Below, in pieces: positions 1-8,794 of a stretch of DNA of 64,000 bases. The notes beneath the pieces are model-generated. The model searched no databases. It was given only the letters and a program-made list of their open reading frames with translations, and was not told the DNA's origin. The DNA comes from Bacteroidota bacterium (GTDB lineage: Bacteria; Bacteroidota; Bacteroidia; Chitinophagales; Chitinophagaceae), in assembly GCA_026391455.1 (NCBI GenBank), contig JAPLEH010000070.1, forward strand, positions 1-64,000, read 5' to 3'. Every line of letters begins with the position of its first letter. The first letter of the stretch is position 1. The translations under genes were made by a program, and so were the position numbers.

Positions 1-295
1 AGAAGCTGCAAGCTACAAGCTGCAAGAAAACAGCCAGAGAGAAGCTGCAAGCTACATGCTGCAAGCTACATGCTGCAAGAAAACAGCCAGAGAGAAACTG
101 CAAGCTACAAGCTGCAAGAAAACAGCCAGAGAGAAGCTGCAAGCTACAAGCTGCAAGAAAACAGCCAGATAGAAGCTGCAAGCTACAAGCTGCAAGAAAA
201 CAGCCAGATAGAAGCTGCAAGCTACAAGCTGCAAGAAAACAGCCAGAGAGAAGCTGCAAGCTACAAGCTGCAAGAAAACAGCCAGCCCAAAATAT
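1..295. repeat. 39-bp tandem repeat array built from heptads
   Basis: About seven head-to-tail copies of a 39-base unit. Each unit is three heptads (AAGCTGC, AAGCTAC, AAGCTGC) followed by an 18-base AAG-AAAACAGCCAGAKAG segment. One copy near 50-75 carries an extra heptad pair with an internal T (ACATGCT). Because 39 is a multiple of three, the array stays open on both strands and creates spurious ORFs. There are no unique spacers, so it is not a CRISPR. It continues beyond the left edge of the window. The same heptad type recurs at 3531-3597, 9724-9807, 10281-10341 and 47934-48089. Confidence 0.9.
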
Positions 296-324
296 GGCGG
301 CCTCTTTTGGGGGGACAACCAGCA

Positions 325-398
325 ACAAGCAACCGCGAACTGTATTTAACTTCTTCAACTTCTTCAACCTATGGAACCTATGGAACCTCCTCCACCCC
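325..398. repeat. Dispersed repeat core plus nonamer array
   Basis: Positions 325-350 are an exact reverse complement of 47908-47933 (26 bases). They are followed directly by nonamers (AACTTCTTC twice, AACCTATGG twice, AACCTCCTC), which are the reverse-complement type of the GGTTCAARA nonamers at 47767-47840. Together with the heptads at 1-295 this makes a composite element in the order heptads, core, nonamers. The same order occurs inverted at 47767-48089. Confidence 0.8.
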
Positions 399-511
399 CG
401 AAATGAAAACCAATTCCATCTCCAAACCGAACCCACTTATGAATTTTCGCTACCTTGTACCCCAAACAGGATACGCACTTCCATACCGGCGGTCCTGCCA
501 AACAAACAACC

Positions 512-3358
512 ATGAAGATTCTGTTTATACTCCTCAGTATGGGGATCGCTGTGGCCGCACCCGCACAGATCCTCAATAAGATCCGCGACCGGGCCAAAGG
601 CAAAGCCAATCAGGAAGCGAATAATGCTAAATACAATGCGAAGAATAAAGCGCGCGATGCTGCGTATAAACAACTCGATGATTTTAATGCCGACTTCGAT
701 TCCACCGACGTGGACTATGCCATTCTGCTGAGCGACAACTCCGGCGTATTCGGCGGTAAGGGCCGGGGAGAATTCGGTGCCAAATTTTTGCGCCTCGGCG
801 TTATTGCCAATTCACTCTATAAAGATGCCGACCTTACCGATGAAGAAAATGCACGACTCAGTATGCAACTCGGTCAATCGGCCTATGCTACCGGAAGATT
901 GATAGTGGCCGAGAAACGACTCAACACCGCCCGCCGCTATTTCGAACAGGGCGGACTCACTGGCGATCCCGGTTATGTAAAAACCATTTCCACACAGGGA
1001 TTGCTCTATACCTCCATGGGCCGCTTTGCACAAGCGGAAACCGCCACCAATGAAGCCCTCACCCTTCGTAAAGAAAGACAAGGAGAGAAAAGCATGGCCG
1101 TAGCCGCCTCCCTCAACAATACTGCCGTACTGCATTATAACCTGGGTCTGTACAATGAAGCGGAGAAAGAATTTGCGGCTGCTATTGACGTTATCAAAGC
1201 CAACGGTCAGGAGTCCGCCATGACGCATGCCATTATCCTGAACAATAAAGCCATCCTCTTTCAATCCATCGGCCGCTACGAAGAAGGGGCTAAACTATTG
1301 GAGGATGCACTGCGCCTTGCCGGCAAACTGGAAGTGAGTAAAGCCAAGAATCATCTCAAATTTTTTTCCAATCTGGCCCTGCTGTATCAGCAAATGGGCA
1401 AGTATGCCGAAGCCGAACGTATTTATCAGGGATTGGAAAAACGCCTGGAACGTGGCAAACCCGAATATGCCAATATGCTCAACAACATGGCGATTCTCTA
1501 CATGGTGATGAAGAAAGATGATAAAGTAGAGGATATGCTGCGCCGCGCTGCGGGTATTTATAAAAGTTCCAATGGAGATAACAGTCCCGCCTATGCGAAA
1601 GTAGTAAGCGACCTGGGTAATTACCTCCGCTACAAAGGCCGCTACGATGAAGCCCTGCCCATGCTCGAAGGCGTACTGCAAAACAGAGAGCAGACCCTGG
1701 GTACCAACCACCCGCATTTTGTACAATCGCAGGAAGACCTGGCTATCTTATACTGGAAGCGAAAAGACTATGCAAAAGCTTATCCCTTGTTTCACGAAGT
1801 GATGGAGAAATCGCTGGACTTCATCAATACCTATTTCCCACCCATGAGCGAAGCCGAAAAGACCAAATACTGGGATATGCTGTCTCCCCGCTTTCAACGT
1901 TTCTACAATTTTGCCCTCGAAACAGGCAGTACCAATAAAGCAGCGCTCACCGATATGTTTGAATACCGGTTGGCCACGAAAGGCTTATTACTGAGCTCTG
2001 CACGTAAAGTGAGTGAAACGATTTTGAATAGCGGCAATGATCAGCTCGTGAAAGATTACATGGAATGGATCGATCAGAAAGAACAACTCACCGCCCTCTA
2101 TGCATACTCTAAAGAAGAACTCACGGAACAGGGTATCAATCTCGATTCATTGCAACGCGCGGCCAATGCTACCGAAAAGAAATTGTCGGAGAACTCCAAA
2201 GAGTTTTCACAATTTTATTTTACCAGTAAAACAAAGTACAGCGATATTCAAAAGAAATTAAAACCGGAGGAAGCACTCGTGGAGATCATCCGGCTAAAAT
2301 ATTTTGATCAGGTGCTCACCGACAGCAGCCTCTATGCCTTTATGGTGGTGAGCAAAGGCAGTACCGAACCCAAACTGGTGGTAATACATAATGGGAATGA
2401 ACTGGAAACAAAAGCCGCCAAGACCTACCGCCTGATGATGAAGAATAAAATGGTGGATGAAAAATCGTACAGTCAGTATTGGTTGCCACTGGAATCCGAA
2501 CTGAAAGGAAAGAAAAGTCTGTATGTATCTCCCGATGGTATTTACAGCCAGGTCAATTTATACACCTTGAAAAAACCAGCCGGCGATTTTCTCATCAATC
2601 AGTATGATATCGTACTGCTGGGCAATAGCCGCGACTTGCTGAAGCCGGGACGTGCTTCCGGCACCGCTGGTAAGAAAGCTACGTTGATCGGTTTCCCGAA
2701 TTACGGATCACCCACTATACCCGAGTTGCCTGCCACCAAAACAGAAGTGGCCGGTATCAATAAAATGCTAAAGACCTCCGGCTATCAGGTAGCTGAATGG
2801 ACTCAGCAGGATGCCACGGAAACAAATCTTAAATCGGCACATAAAATATCGGTGCTGCATATTGCCACGCATGGCTATTTCCTGCAGGATGTAGAGAAAG
2901 CCAACTGGCCCATCGGCGTGCAGGCCGATAATGCAAAGGATAATGTACTGCTTCGCTCGGGCCTTATGTTTACCGGTGCTTCGGAAGCTGATAAACATAA
3001 TTCCAGTCTCGACAATACCAGCAATGGTATTATGACCTCCTACGAAGCCATGAACCTGGATCTGAAGGGTACCAGCCTCGTGGTATTGAGTGCCTGCGAA
3101 ACCGGCCTGGGTGAAGTGAAAGCCGGTGAAGGCGTATATGGATTACAACGGGCATTTCTCGTAGCTGGCGCCGAAGCGCTGATCATGAGCCTGTGGAAAG
3201 TGGATGATGCCGCCACCCAACAACTGATGACTAATTTTTATACCAATTGGCTAAAGACCGGCGACCGCGAAAAAGCATTTAAACTCGCCCAACAACAATT
3301 GATGACGAAATACAAAGAGCCGTATTATTGGGGGGCGTTTGTGATGATGGAAGACTGA
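512..3358 (+). CDS. Secreted TPR-CHAT domain protein
   Basis: The protein has 948 residues and probably acts outside the cytoplasm. The ATG at 512 is preferred because it starts a clear signal peptide (MKILFILLSMGIAVAAPAQ); the upstream in-frame ATG at 455 lies beyond it. After a charged linker come many TPR-like helical hairpins (about residues 110-460; recurring A-x-Y/L, L-G-x-Y-x-E-A patterns), then a helical linker. A C-terminal CHAT domain follows (about 640-948), with the conserved His787 in ATHGYF and Cys862 in LSACETGLG. CHAT is a caspase-like clan CD cysteine peptidase fold, and both dyad residues are present, so proteolytic activity is plausible; the substrate is unknown. It stands alone on the plus strand between repeat blocks, and heptads begin two bases after the stop codon. 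Confidence 0.88.
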   Translation: MKILFILLSMGIAVAAPAQILNKIRDRAKGKANQEANNAKYNAKNKARDAAYKQLDDFNADFDSTDVDYAILLSDNSGVFGGKGRGEFGAKFLRLGVIANSLYKDADLTDEENARLSMQLGQSAYATGRLIVAEKRLNTARRYFEQGGLTGDPGYVKTISTQGLLYTSMGRFAQAETATNEALTLRKERQGEKSMAVAASLNNTAVLHYNLGLYNEAEKEFAAAIDVIKANGQESAMTHAIILNNKAILFQSIGRYEEGAKLLEDALRLAGKLEVSKAKNHLKFFSNLALLYQQMGKYAEAERIYQGLEKRLERGKPEYANMLNNMAILYMVMKKDDKVEDMLRRAAGIYKSSNGDNSPAYAKVVSDLGNYLRYKGRYDEALPMLEGVLQNREQTLGTNHPHFVQSQEDLAILYWKRKDYAKAYPLFHEVMEKSLDFINTYFPPMSEAEKTKYWDMLSPRFQRFYNFALETGSTNKAALTDMFEYRLATKGLLLSSARKVSETILNSGNDQLVKDYMEWIDQKEQLTALYAYSKEELTEQGINLDSLQRAANATEKKLSENSKEFSQFYFTSKTKYSDIQKKLKPEEALVEIIRLKYFDQVLTDSSLYAFMVVSKGSTEPKLVVIHNGNELETKAAKTYRLMMKNKMVDEKSYSQYWLPLESELKGKKSLYVSPDGIYSQVNLYTLKKPAGDFLINQYDIVLLGNSRDLLKPGRASGTAGKKATLIGFPNYGSPTIPELPATKTEVAGINKMLKTSGYQVAEWTQQDATETNLKSAHKISVLHIATHGYFLQDVEKANWPIGVQADNAKDNVLLRSGLMFTGASEADKHNSSLDNTSNGIMTSYEAMNLDLKGTSLVVLSACETGLGEVKAGEGVYGLQRAFLVAGAEALIMSLWKVDDAATQQLMTNFYTNWLKTGDREKAFKLAQQQLMTKYKEPYYWGAFVMMED

Positions 3359-3360
3359 GT

Positions 3361-3402
3361 AGTGAATAGTGAATGGTCAATGGTCAATAGTCAATAGTGA
3401 AC
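3361..3402. repeat. Heptad array RGTSAAT
   Basis: Six consecutive heptads (AGTGAAT, AGTGAAT, GGTCAAT, GGTCAAT, AGTCAAT, AGTGAAC) start two bases after the stop codon of the CHAT gene. The consensus differs from the RAGCYNC heptads but the period is the same. Confidence 0.85.
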
Positions 3403-3424
3403 TTGCCTCCCGGTTTTCCTACTA

Positions 3425-3597
3425 TAGTGAAATGCAGGCAGCTCAACGCTGCCCTGAAGGGGCTTGCATCTCGCAGCTAACCCCGAAGGGGCTTGTATTA
3501 AGGGCTCGCCCCAAAGGGGCAGGCGGCTTGAAGCATGTAGCTTGTAGCTTGTAGCTTGTAGCTCAAGGCTCGCGGCTTGTAGCTTGTGGCTTGTACA
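3425..3597. repeat. GC palindromes and RAGCYNC heptads between convergent genes
   Basis: This intergenic block first holds several short palindromic units around CCCTGAAGGGG, CCCCGAAGGGG and CCCCAAAGGGG (about 3460-3525). Then come about nine minus-strand heptads (AAGCCAC, AAGCTAC, AAGCCGC, GAGCCTT, GAGCTAC and so on, about 3531-3597). The array supplies the stop codon and the last codons of the lipoprotein gene at 3563-4054. It could act as a bidirectional 3' end structure for the two convergent genes. Confidence 0.8.
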
Positions 3598-4054
3598 TAT
3601 GAATCGATTGCCCTACCAACTTCCAATTCCCATTTATCTTTTCGAGTATTCTGAATTCATGGGAATAGCTTTTTTTGCCGGTGGTATCAATGGATATTTC
3701 ATCGTGATTGACCCAGGCATGATCGCCATGAATGCTGATTTTATAATTCATATTGGATGAACTGCCGCCCGCTGCTTTAATGTCCGTGTTTTTCATAGCA
3801 GCCGGTGGTACATCAAAGGATTGCCCGTCGGTGGTGGATACCAATATCCGGCTATAAGGTTTTATCTCCCAGCAATCGGCGTGTGCCTTTCCATCGCCAC
3901 TGCGCCAGGTGGCAGATTCTTTTTCCAATAATGTGATTATATTTTTTTCATCGGCTTCGTTTAGTTCCGGTGATTTTTTTTCTGCGGCCTTTTCCGCACA
4001 GGCTGAAAGGGAAAAAAGGGCAAGTATCGTAATGGTAGTGGTTAGTCTGTTCAT
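3563..4054 (-). CDS. SnoaL/NTF2-like lipoprotein
   Basis: A 163-residue protein with a lipoprotein signal peptide (lipobox LSAC, Cys19) and a short EKAAEKK linker. The following domain looks like a DUF4440/SnoaL-type NTF2 fold: an N-terminal helix with LLEKESATWRSGD, then alternating strands ending in WKLVGQSIH. Members of this fold serve as small-molecule binders or enzymes; no catalytic role can be read here. The start lies 3 bases downstream of the GNAT gene, so the two are probably co-transcribed. The last ten residues (about YKPQATSREP) and the stop codon are encoded by the heptad array at 3531-3597, so the natural C-terminus appears to have been replaced or extended by repeat sequence. 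Confidence 0.7.
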   Translation of the reverse strand: MNRLTTTITILALFSLSACAEKAAEKKSPELNEADEKNIITLLEKESATWRSGDGKAHADCWEIKPYSRILVSTTDGQSFDVPPAAMKNTDIKAAGGSSSNMNYKISIHGDHAWVNHDEISIDTTGKKSYSHEFRILEKINGNWKLVGQSIHMYKPQATSREP

Positions 4055-4057
4055 ACT

Positions 4058-4546
4058 TTAAATGTACGTTAGTTCCCTTGAAGAAAAGGGGGATGCCTGT
4101 ATATCCTTCCTGAAGCAAACGCTGTTTGCAGAATCCATATACTTCCCAAATTTTGGCACCTGTATATACCCGTGTTTTTCATAAAAGGCGATGGCTTCGG
4201 GTTGATTGAGCCCTGTTTCCAATACACAGGTGGTGCCATGCAATTCCCTGCACCATTGTTCCAGTTCATGAAGTATGATGGAGGCGAATCCGTTTCTGCG
4301 AAAAGATTCCGGTACAAACATTCTTTTCAGTTCCATGCAGCCGGGACCGAATAGACGAAAGGCTCTGCAGCCAGCCGGGGTATCATGGTGATACAATACG
4401 AGTGCGCCTTGCAGATCGGGTGCGGAGTTGAGCCAGGCATAAAAAAGATGATCTTCACCGTCGCGGCGTTTCAATTCTTCTCCCAGGGCAGTAGCGAGGG
4501 ATATAAAATCTTTATCGTCCGGAGTAGTGCGGTTTATGCGGGGCAT
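4058..4546 (-). CDS. GNAT family N-acetyltransferase
   Basis: A 162-residue cytoplasmic acetyltransferase of the GNAT fold. The motif A region is visible as MFVPESFRRNGFASIIL, with the R-x-N-G-x-A acetyl-CoA pyrophosphate loop. It is followed by the C-terminal TGLNQPEAIAFYEKHGY segment typical of motif B. The ATG at 4546 (MPRINRTT) was chosen over the one at 4564 because the fold begins soon after it. The acceptor substrate cannot be predicted. It lies between the response regulator gene and the lipoprotein gene on the same strand. Confidence 0.8.
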   Translation of the reverse strand: MPRINRTTPDDKDFISLATALGEELKRRDGEDHLFYAWLNSAPDLQGALVLYHHDTPAGCRAFRLFGPGCMELKRMFVPESFRRNGFASIILHELEQWCRELHGTTCVLETGLNQPEAIAFYEKHGYIQVPKFGKYMDSANSVCFRKDIQASPFSSRELTYI

Positions 4547-4608
4547 GAGAAAAAGTTGACACAATATACGAACCCGAATAGATATGTGGCAGTTATGAGT
4601 AAGAGAGC

Positions 4609-5250
4609 TTATATCAGTTTATGCTCATAGGCATATTTCACCAGACCGATGATGGAGCCGGTAGCCGTTTTACGAAAGATATTTTTGCGATGGGTTTCTA
4701 CGGTGCGTTCGGAGATGAACAATGTTTCGGCGATCTGTTTGTTGTTGTATTCTTTTTCGATCAGGCGGATGATCTCCACTTCGCGATCGGTAAGATGTAC
4801 TTCGTCGGTTTGTTTTTTTCGCTGGTTGCTGCGCTGCATTTCACCCAGCACTTCTTCACTAAAATAGATGCCGCCTCCGGCAATTTTGTCCAGCGCTTTC
4901 AGGAGTTCCTGCTTGCCGATATTTTTTAATACATAGCCAGATATATCAGCGTCTTCGATCATTTCATTTACGAGGTCACCCTGTCCGCTCATGGATAAGG
5001 CCAGGATTTTTACATCGGGAAATTGTTCTTTCACTTGCCTGGCCAGTTTATTGCCGGGCAACAAGGGCATCATTACATCCGTTAATAATATGTCTGCGGG
5101 ATTTTTTTGCAGGAGTGCTAATACTTCGGTGGCATCGGTGGTGGCAAAAGCGAAGCGGTATTTATCGTTTCCTTTGAGCAACGACATCAGCCCGTCTATT
5201 ACGATCTGGTGGTCATCTACCAGGGCCAGCGTGATCTTTTCCTGCTTCAT
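4609..5250 (-). CDS. LuxR/NarL-type response regulator
   Basis: A DNA-binding response regulator of 213 residues from the ATG at 5250, where the receiver domain starts (MKQEKITLALVDDHQIV). An in-frame ATG at 5313 would add 21 residues of poor family similarity. The receiver has the acidic pair DD, the phospho-acceptor Asp58 (LLTDVMMP) and the Lys in VLKNIGK. The C-terminal LuxR helix-turn-helix is clear (LTDREVEIIRLIEKEYNNKQIAE, then SERTVETHRKNIFRK). It lies 178 bases downstream of the TPR sensor kinase gene and is the obvious partner. Target genes are unknown. Confidence 0.9.
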   Translation of the reverse strand: MKQEKITLALVDDHQIVIDGLMSLLKGNDKYRFAFATTDATEVLALLQKNPADILLTDVMMPLLPGNKLARQVKEQFPDVKILALSMSGQGDLVNEMIEDADISGYVLKNIGKQELLKALDKIAGGGIYFSEEVLGEMQRSNQRKKQTDEVHLTDREVEIIRLIEKEYNNKQIAETLFISERTVETHRKNIFRKTATGSIIGLVKYAYEHKLI

Positions 5251-5428
5251 GTTTTTGGTTATGGTGGCGGCTCCGTCTTTTACAGGGCCTTCGGTGGTGG
5301 TAAAATACATCAAAATTAAATTTCGGTGTAATTAATTATAAACATTGACGCATAAAGGATGCTGCGGGGCAGTAAATTCTCGTTGTGAAATTGTTAAAGG
5401 GAGCGTTAAAGGAGGGATTTACACAGGA

Positions 5429-7240
5429 TCAAAGGGGCGTTATGGGTACAAACAGGGCAATAAGGGTGCCTCTTCCCGGGGCGGAATCGAAATCTACGGT
5501 ACCCTTGAGGTAATCAATACGGGTAATGATATTGCGGAGGCCGATACCTTCAAATTTTTCTTTATCTGTTGTGTCGAACCCTTTTCCATTGTCTTCAATG
5601 GTACCGCTGATGCCTTCTTTATCCCGGATGAGGGAGATGTCCAGCCGGGTGGCACCAGCATGTTTCAGGGCATTGTTTACACATTCCTGCACAATGCGGT
5701 ACAATACGGTTTCCACATTGGAATCCAGCCGCTGATCGAGGCCTTCGGTATATACCTGTACCTGCAGTTTTTTGTTGGATAGTTTGTCTACAAAATCTCG
5801 AATCGCTATACCCAGGTTATTTTTCAGCAGCGCATTCGGCATCATGATATGCGATACGGTGCGTACTTCGCGGCAGCTTTCATCCACCAGGCCAATAATA
5901 CGTTCAAATGATTTTTTTTGCTCCGGATCCTGAAACTGAATTTCGGATTCAAATGCGGAGAGATTCATTTTGGCGGCACTCATCATTTGGCCTACGCCAT
6001 CATGCAGGTCTTTGGCAATTCGTTCGCGTTCATTTTCTTCTGCTTCCATCACTGCTTTTACCGCCATTTCCTGCTGGTGCATGATCTCCTGTTGCAATTG
6101 CTGTTCTTTCTTCAGTTTACTTCTTTTATACCGCGAATGCACCAGTAAAGCAGCAAACAGCAATATTATACCGGCACCGATGAACATATAATTTTGCATT
6201 TTGATCCGTTGCTGCTGTTCGGCTATCTGTTGTTCTTTTTTGGCACTTTCATAGCGGGTATTCAGTTCTTCGATCTGCTTTGTTTTTTCCAATGCATACA
6301 GGCTGTCGCGAAGAGCCGAGCGTTTTAAAAAGTACTGAAAGGCCCGTTGAAAATCGCCCTGCTTTTGTGCCACGGCCGACAGTTCATTGTAATTATTCGA
6401 TTGCAGTTCCGGGTATTTCAATGCTTCGGCTGCTTTATTACTCCGGGTGAGGTAGTCAATGGCTTTTGCAAAATCACCTTTATTGTTCATGGCCACACCC
6501 AGGTCGGAGTAGGTGAGGGCAATGGCAAAACTGTCTTTCAGTATTTCGCGGATTGCGAGGGCCCGCAGCAGGTTTTGTTCCGCGAGATCATATTTTTTTT
6601 GTATCACATATACACCGGCAATATTGCTCAGTGAATAAGATACGCTGAGTGAATCGCCGGATTTTTCTGCCAGGCGCATCGAAGAGATATACCGGTTCAG
6701 TGCTTCACGGTAATCTTCGCGGTATTCAAATACCACACCCGATTCATTCAGGATCATGGCCATGCCGGCAGTATCGCGCAGTTGGCGGTAGATATTATCT
6801 GCTTTGTTATAATTCTCCAGGGCGCGGTCGAGGTTGCGTGTCTTACGATACAGTTTTGCAAGATCATTATAAACCGGAGCCAGTTTTTTGTTGTCTTTTG
6901 CTTTTTCCAGTATGGAGATCGATTCGTAAAAGTTAGAAGCGGCCACATCGTATTTGCCTTTGAAATAACTGGCTACGCCAATCTGACGTTTCAGTTCGGC
7001 CACGCTGGTGGAGTCTGCATGCTTACGTGCGAGCCGCAATGCTTTTTCTCCTTCCGTAAGGGTGGAGTCAAAATTCTTTAATTGAAAACTCTCCACCAGT
7101 TTTATCGAGGCATTGATCTGCTCTTCGTAGCGGTTATCGTTGCCGATTACGTTGCGCAGGCTGTCGGTATTAGCAGCCGTTTGCGCATGGCTGACAAGTA
7201 AGCTACAAAAAAATAATATGGTAAGGAGGAAGGTTTTCAT
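5429..7240 (-). CDS. TPR-containing sensor histidine kinase (HisKA_3)
   Basis: A 603-residue sensor kinase. It has a signal peptide (MKTFLLTILFFCSLLVSHAQ), a periplasmic array of TPRs (about residues 40-315) and a coiled coil (about 320-350). One membrane helix follows (about 351-371), then a cytoplasmic coiled coil and a kinase core. The HisKA_3 phospho-acceptor is His413 in IAKDLHDGVGQ. The HATPase region shows NNALKHAGA (N box), DNGKGFD (G1) and GIGLRNI/GRGT (G2). This architecture is common in Bacteroidota, where TPR input replaces a small-molecule sensor domain. Its start is 12 bases after the dapB stop, suggesting transcriptional coupling, and the partner regulator follows. Confidence 0.92.
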   Translation of the reverse strand: MKTFLLTILFFCSLLVSHAQTAANTDSLRNVIGNDNRYEEQINASIKLVESFQLKNFDSTLTEGEKALRLARKHADSTSVAELKRQIGVASYFKGKYDVAASNFYESISILEKAKDNKKLAPVYNDLAKLYRKTRNLDRALENYNKADNIYRQLRDTAGMAMILNESGVVFEYREDYREALNRYISSMRLAEKSGDSLSVSYSLSNIAGVYVIQKKYDLAEQNLLRALAIREILKDSFAIALTYSDLGVAMNNKGDFAKAIDYLTRSNKAAEALKYPELQSNNYNELSAVAQKQGDFQRAFQYFLKRSALRDSLYALEKTKQIEELNTRYESAKKEQQIAEQQQRIKMQNYMFIGAGIILLFAALLVHSRYKRSKLKKEQQLQQEIMHQQEMAVKAVMEAEENERERIAKDLHDGVGQMMSAAKMNLSAFESEIQFQDPEQKKSFERIIGLVDESCREVRTVSHIMMPNALLKNNLGIAIRDFVDKLSNKKLQVQVYTEGLDQRLDSNVETVLYRIVQECVNNALKHAGATRLDISLIRDKEGISGTIEDNGKGFDTTDKEKFEGIGLRNIITRIDYLKGTVDFDSAPGRGTLIALFVPITPL

Positions 7241-7252
7241 GGCATGCGGTAC

Positions 7253-7969
7253 TCAAAGGTTCAAAACATCTTTCATGGTGAATTGGCCTGTTTTCCCTTT
7301 CAGAAATTCTGCAGCGAGTACTGCACCAGTGGCAAAGCCGGTACGGTTGTGCGCCGTATGTATGATCTCAATATCATCAATCACCGATGCATATTTAATG
7401 CTATGGGTACCGGGGGCCGGATCCACACGCTGGCTGATGATCTCGAGGTCTTCGGGATGGTCGCTCAGTTCGTTCACCCATTTTTTCTTGCGGCTCACCC
7501 GTTCCAATATTTGTTCTGCCAGCGAAATGGCGGTACCGCTGGGAGCATCTTTCTTCTGTGTATGATGCGTTTCTTCGAGTATCACTTCGTATTCACGATG
7601 GGGGGCCATCAGTTCGGCCAGTTTTTTATTCAGTTCAAAAAAGATATTTACGCCTACGCTGTAATTACTCGAATAAATAAAGGCACCATTCTTTTCGTTA
7701 CAGAGTGCCGTTATTGCCGGCAGTTTGTCTGTCCATCCGGTGGAGCCACACACGACCGGTACACCCATTTCTATGCATTTTTTTATATTGTCATAGGCAC
7801 TGTGCGGACTGGTAAATTCAATAGCCGCATCGGCACCCGCCATGTTTTCGGGAGTAAATTCGTGCAGGTTCGGTTGGTCGATGGTGAGCATGATCTCGTG
7901 ACCACGGGCCTTTGCAATTTCTTCAATGGCTTTTCCCATTTTCCCATAACCGATTAAAACAATCTTCAT
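7253..7969 (-). CDS. dapB: 4-hydroxy-tetrahydrodipicolinate reductase
   Basis: A cytoplasmic enzyme of lysine and meso-diaminopimelate biosynthesis that reduces HTPA to tetrahydrodipicolinate with NAD(P)H. The 238-residue length is normal for the short Bacteroidota form. The N-terminal Rossmann loop is GYGKMGKA. The catalytic/substrate-binding stretch EETHHTQKKDAPSGTA carries the conserved His-His and Lys and the DAPSGTA signature. GSTGW and EFTSP are the usual nucleotide-site segments. It follows DUF5683 in the usual Bacteroidota order parA-parB-DUF5683-dapB, but the signal peptidase gene that often comes next is replaced here by the sensor kinase. Confidence 0.95.
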   Translation of the reverse strand: MKIVLIGYGKMGKAIEEIAKARGHEIMLTIDQPNLHEFTPENMAGADAAIEFTSPHSAYDNIKKCIEMGVPVVCGSTGWTDKLPAITALCNEKNGAFIYSSNYSVGVNIFFELNKKLAELMAPHREYEVILEETHHTQKKDAPSGTAISLAEQILERVSRKKKWVNELSDHPEDLEIISQRVDPAPGTHSIKYASVIDDIEIIHTAHNRTGFATGAVLAAEFLKGKTGQFTMKDVLNL

Positions 7970-8137
7970 TTCTTATACAGTTTTCGATGAATGGCGTTGC
8001 TACTTTTTCATCCGGTAGAGATACTTCTTTCCGTTCCGGATTTTGGTACAACCACTTTGCAGGCTATTGCCCTTTCAGCAAATGTAATTATTATACCGGC
8101 TAACGGTCATACGTGCTACCACGGATATTTGGAAGAA

Positions 8138-8788
8138 TTATTTTCCGATTTTGAGTACGATACTGAGTCCGTTGGTACGGGCCAGTTCGCTGTAACCGGG
8201 TTTGAATTGCAGGCTAAGGTCGGGGCCCACATCAAAGCTTTTCAGATGGGCATCTACGGCTGCATCCACTACATTGAGTCCCCAGAGGAGAATGAAGAAG
8301 AGGGCAGAATAATCGATATCCCGCCGGAATTGATTGCGGTAAAAGCGGAGCGATTCTTCACTGAGGGGTTGCAGGTTACCCCGTATCTGGCTGAATTTAG
8401 CAGAGTCGGTCCGGAATACCCGCATATTATACCGAACGGTGTACGCAAAGCGGGTGGCTTTGTAATTACTCAGGTTGTAAAAGAATACTCCGGCACAGGT
8501 ACCCAATGCACCATATACGATCGGGAGTTTCCAGTATTTTTTATTGTAGATCTGTCCGAGGCCGGGTAGCATCGCCGAACGGATAGCTGCTTTTTTAGGG
8601 CTATGCGCCAGCATGGCCGAATCATATTTATTTAGAGGTTGCTTTGCTGTAGCAGGGGCGGGCATACTGTCGGCCAGGGCTTTGTTGGGTTTATCTTTCT
8701 GGGCAAGGGCCGGTACACTGATACATTGTAATATCAGCATCAGCAAAAAACAATTCGTAATATACCGGATATAAGTTCTTGTTTGCAT
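8138..8788 (-). CDS. DUF5683 family membrane protein
   Basis: A 216-residue protein with an N-terminal signal or membrane segment (ITNCFLLMLILQCISVPALAQ), a Pro/Lys-rich linker and the DUF5683 core. The core has the conserved AIRSAMLPGLGQIYNKKYWKLPIVYG block, a membrane helix around GALGTCAGVFFYNLS and another around YSALFFILLWGLNVVDAAVDAHL. The family has no proven function. It is nearly always found beside parB and dapB in Bacteroidota. The start is 6 bases after the parB stop, so it is translated from the same message. Confidence 0.85.
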   Translation of the reverse strand: MQTRTYIRYITNCFLLMLILQCISVPALAQKDKPNKALADSMPAPATAKQPLNKYDSAMLAHSPKKAAIRSAMLPGLGQIYNKKYWKLPIVYGALGTCAGVFFYNLSNYKATRFAYTVRYNMRVFRTDSAKFSQIRGNLQPLSEESLRFYRNQFRRDIDYSALFFILLWGLNVVDAAVDAHLKSFDVGPDLSLQFKPGYSELARTNGLSIVLKIGK

Positions 8789-8794
8789 AGTGGA

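Noticed and set aside
1-295. Possible CRISPR array from regular 39-base periodicity
   Set aside because: All positions repeat, there are no unique spacers and no cas genes nearby.
70-579. Long plus-strand ORF of LQENSQREAASYK repeats
   Set aside because: It is translation of the 39-bp tandem repeat and also opens on the other strand; no signal or start context.
3369-3554. 61-residue ORF after the CHAT gene
   Set aside because: It is made of heptads and GC palindromes.
7244-7957. 237-codon plus-strand ORF
   Set aside because: It lies opposite dapB, which has clear family motifs; it is a shadow ORF.
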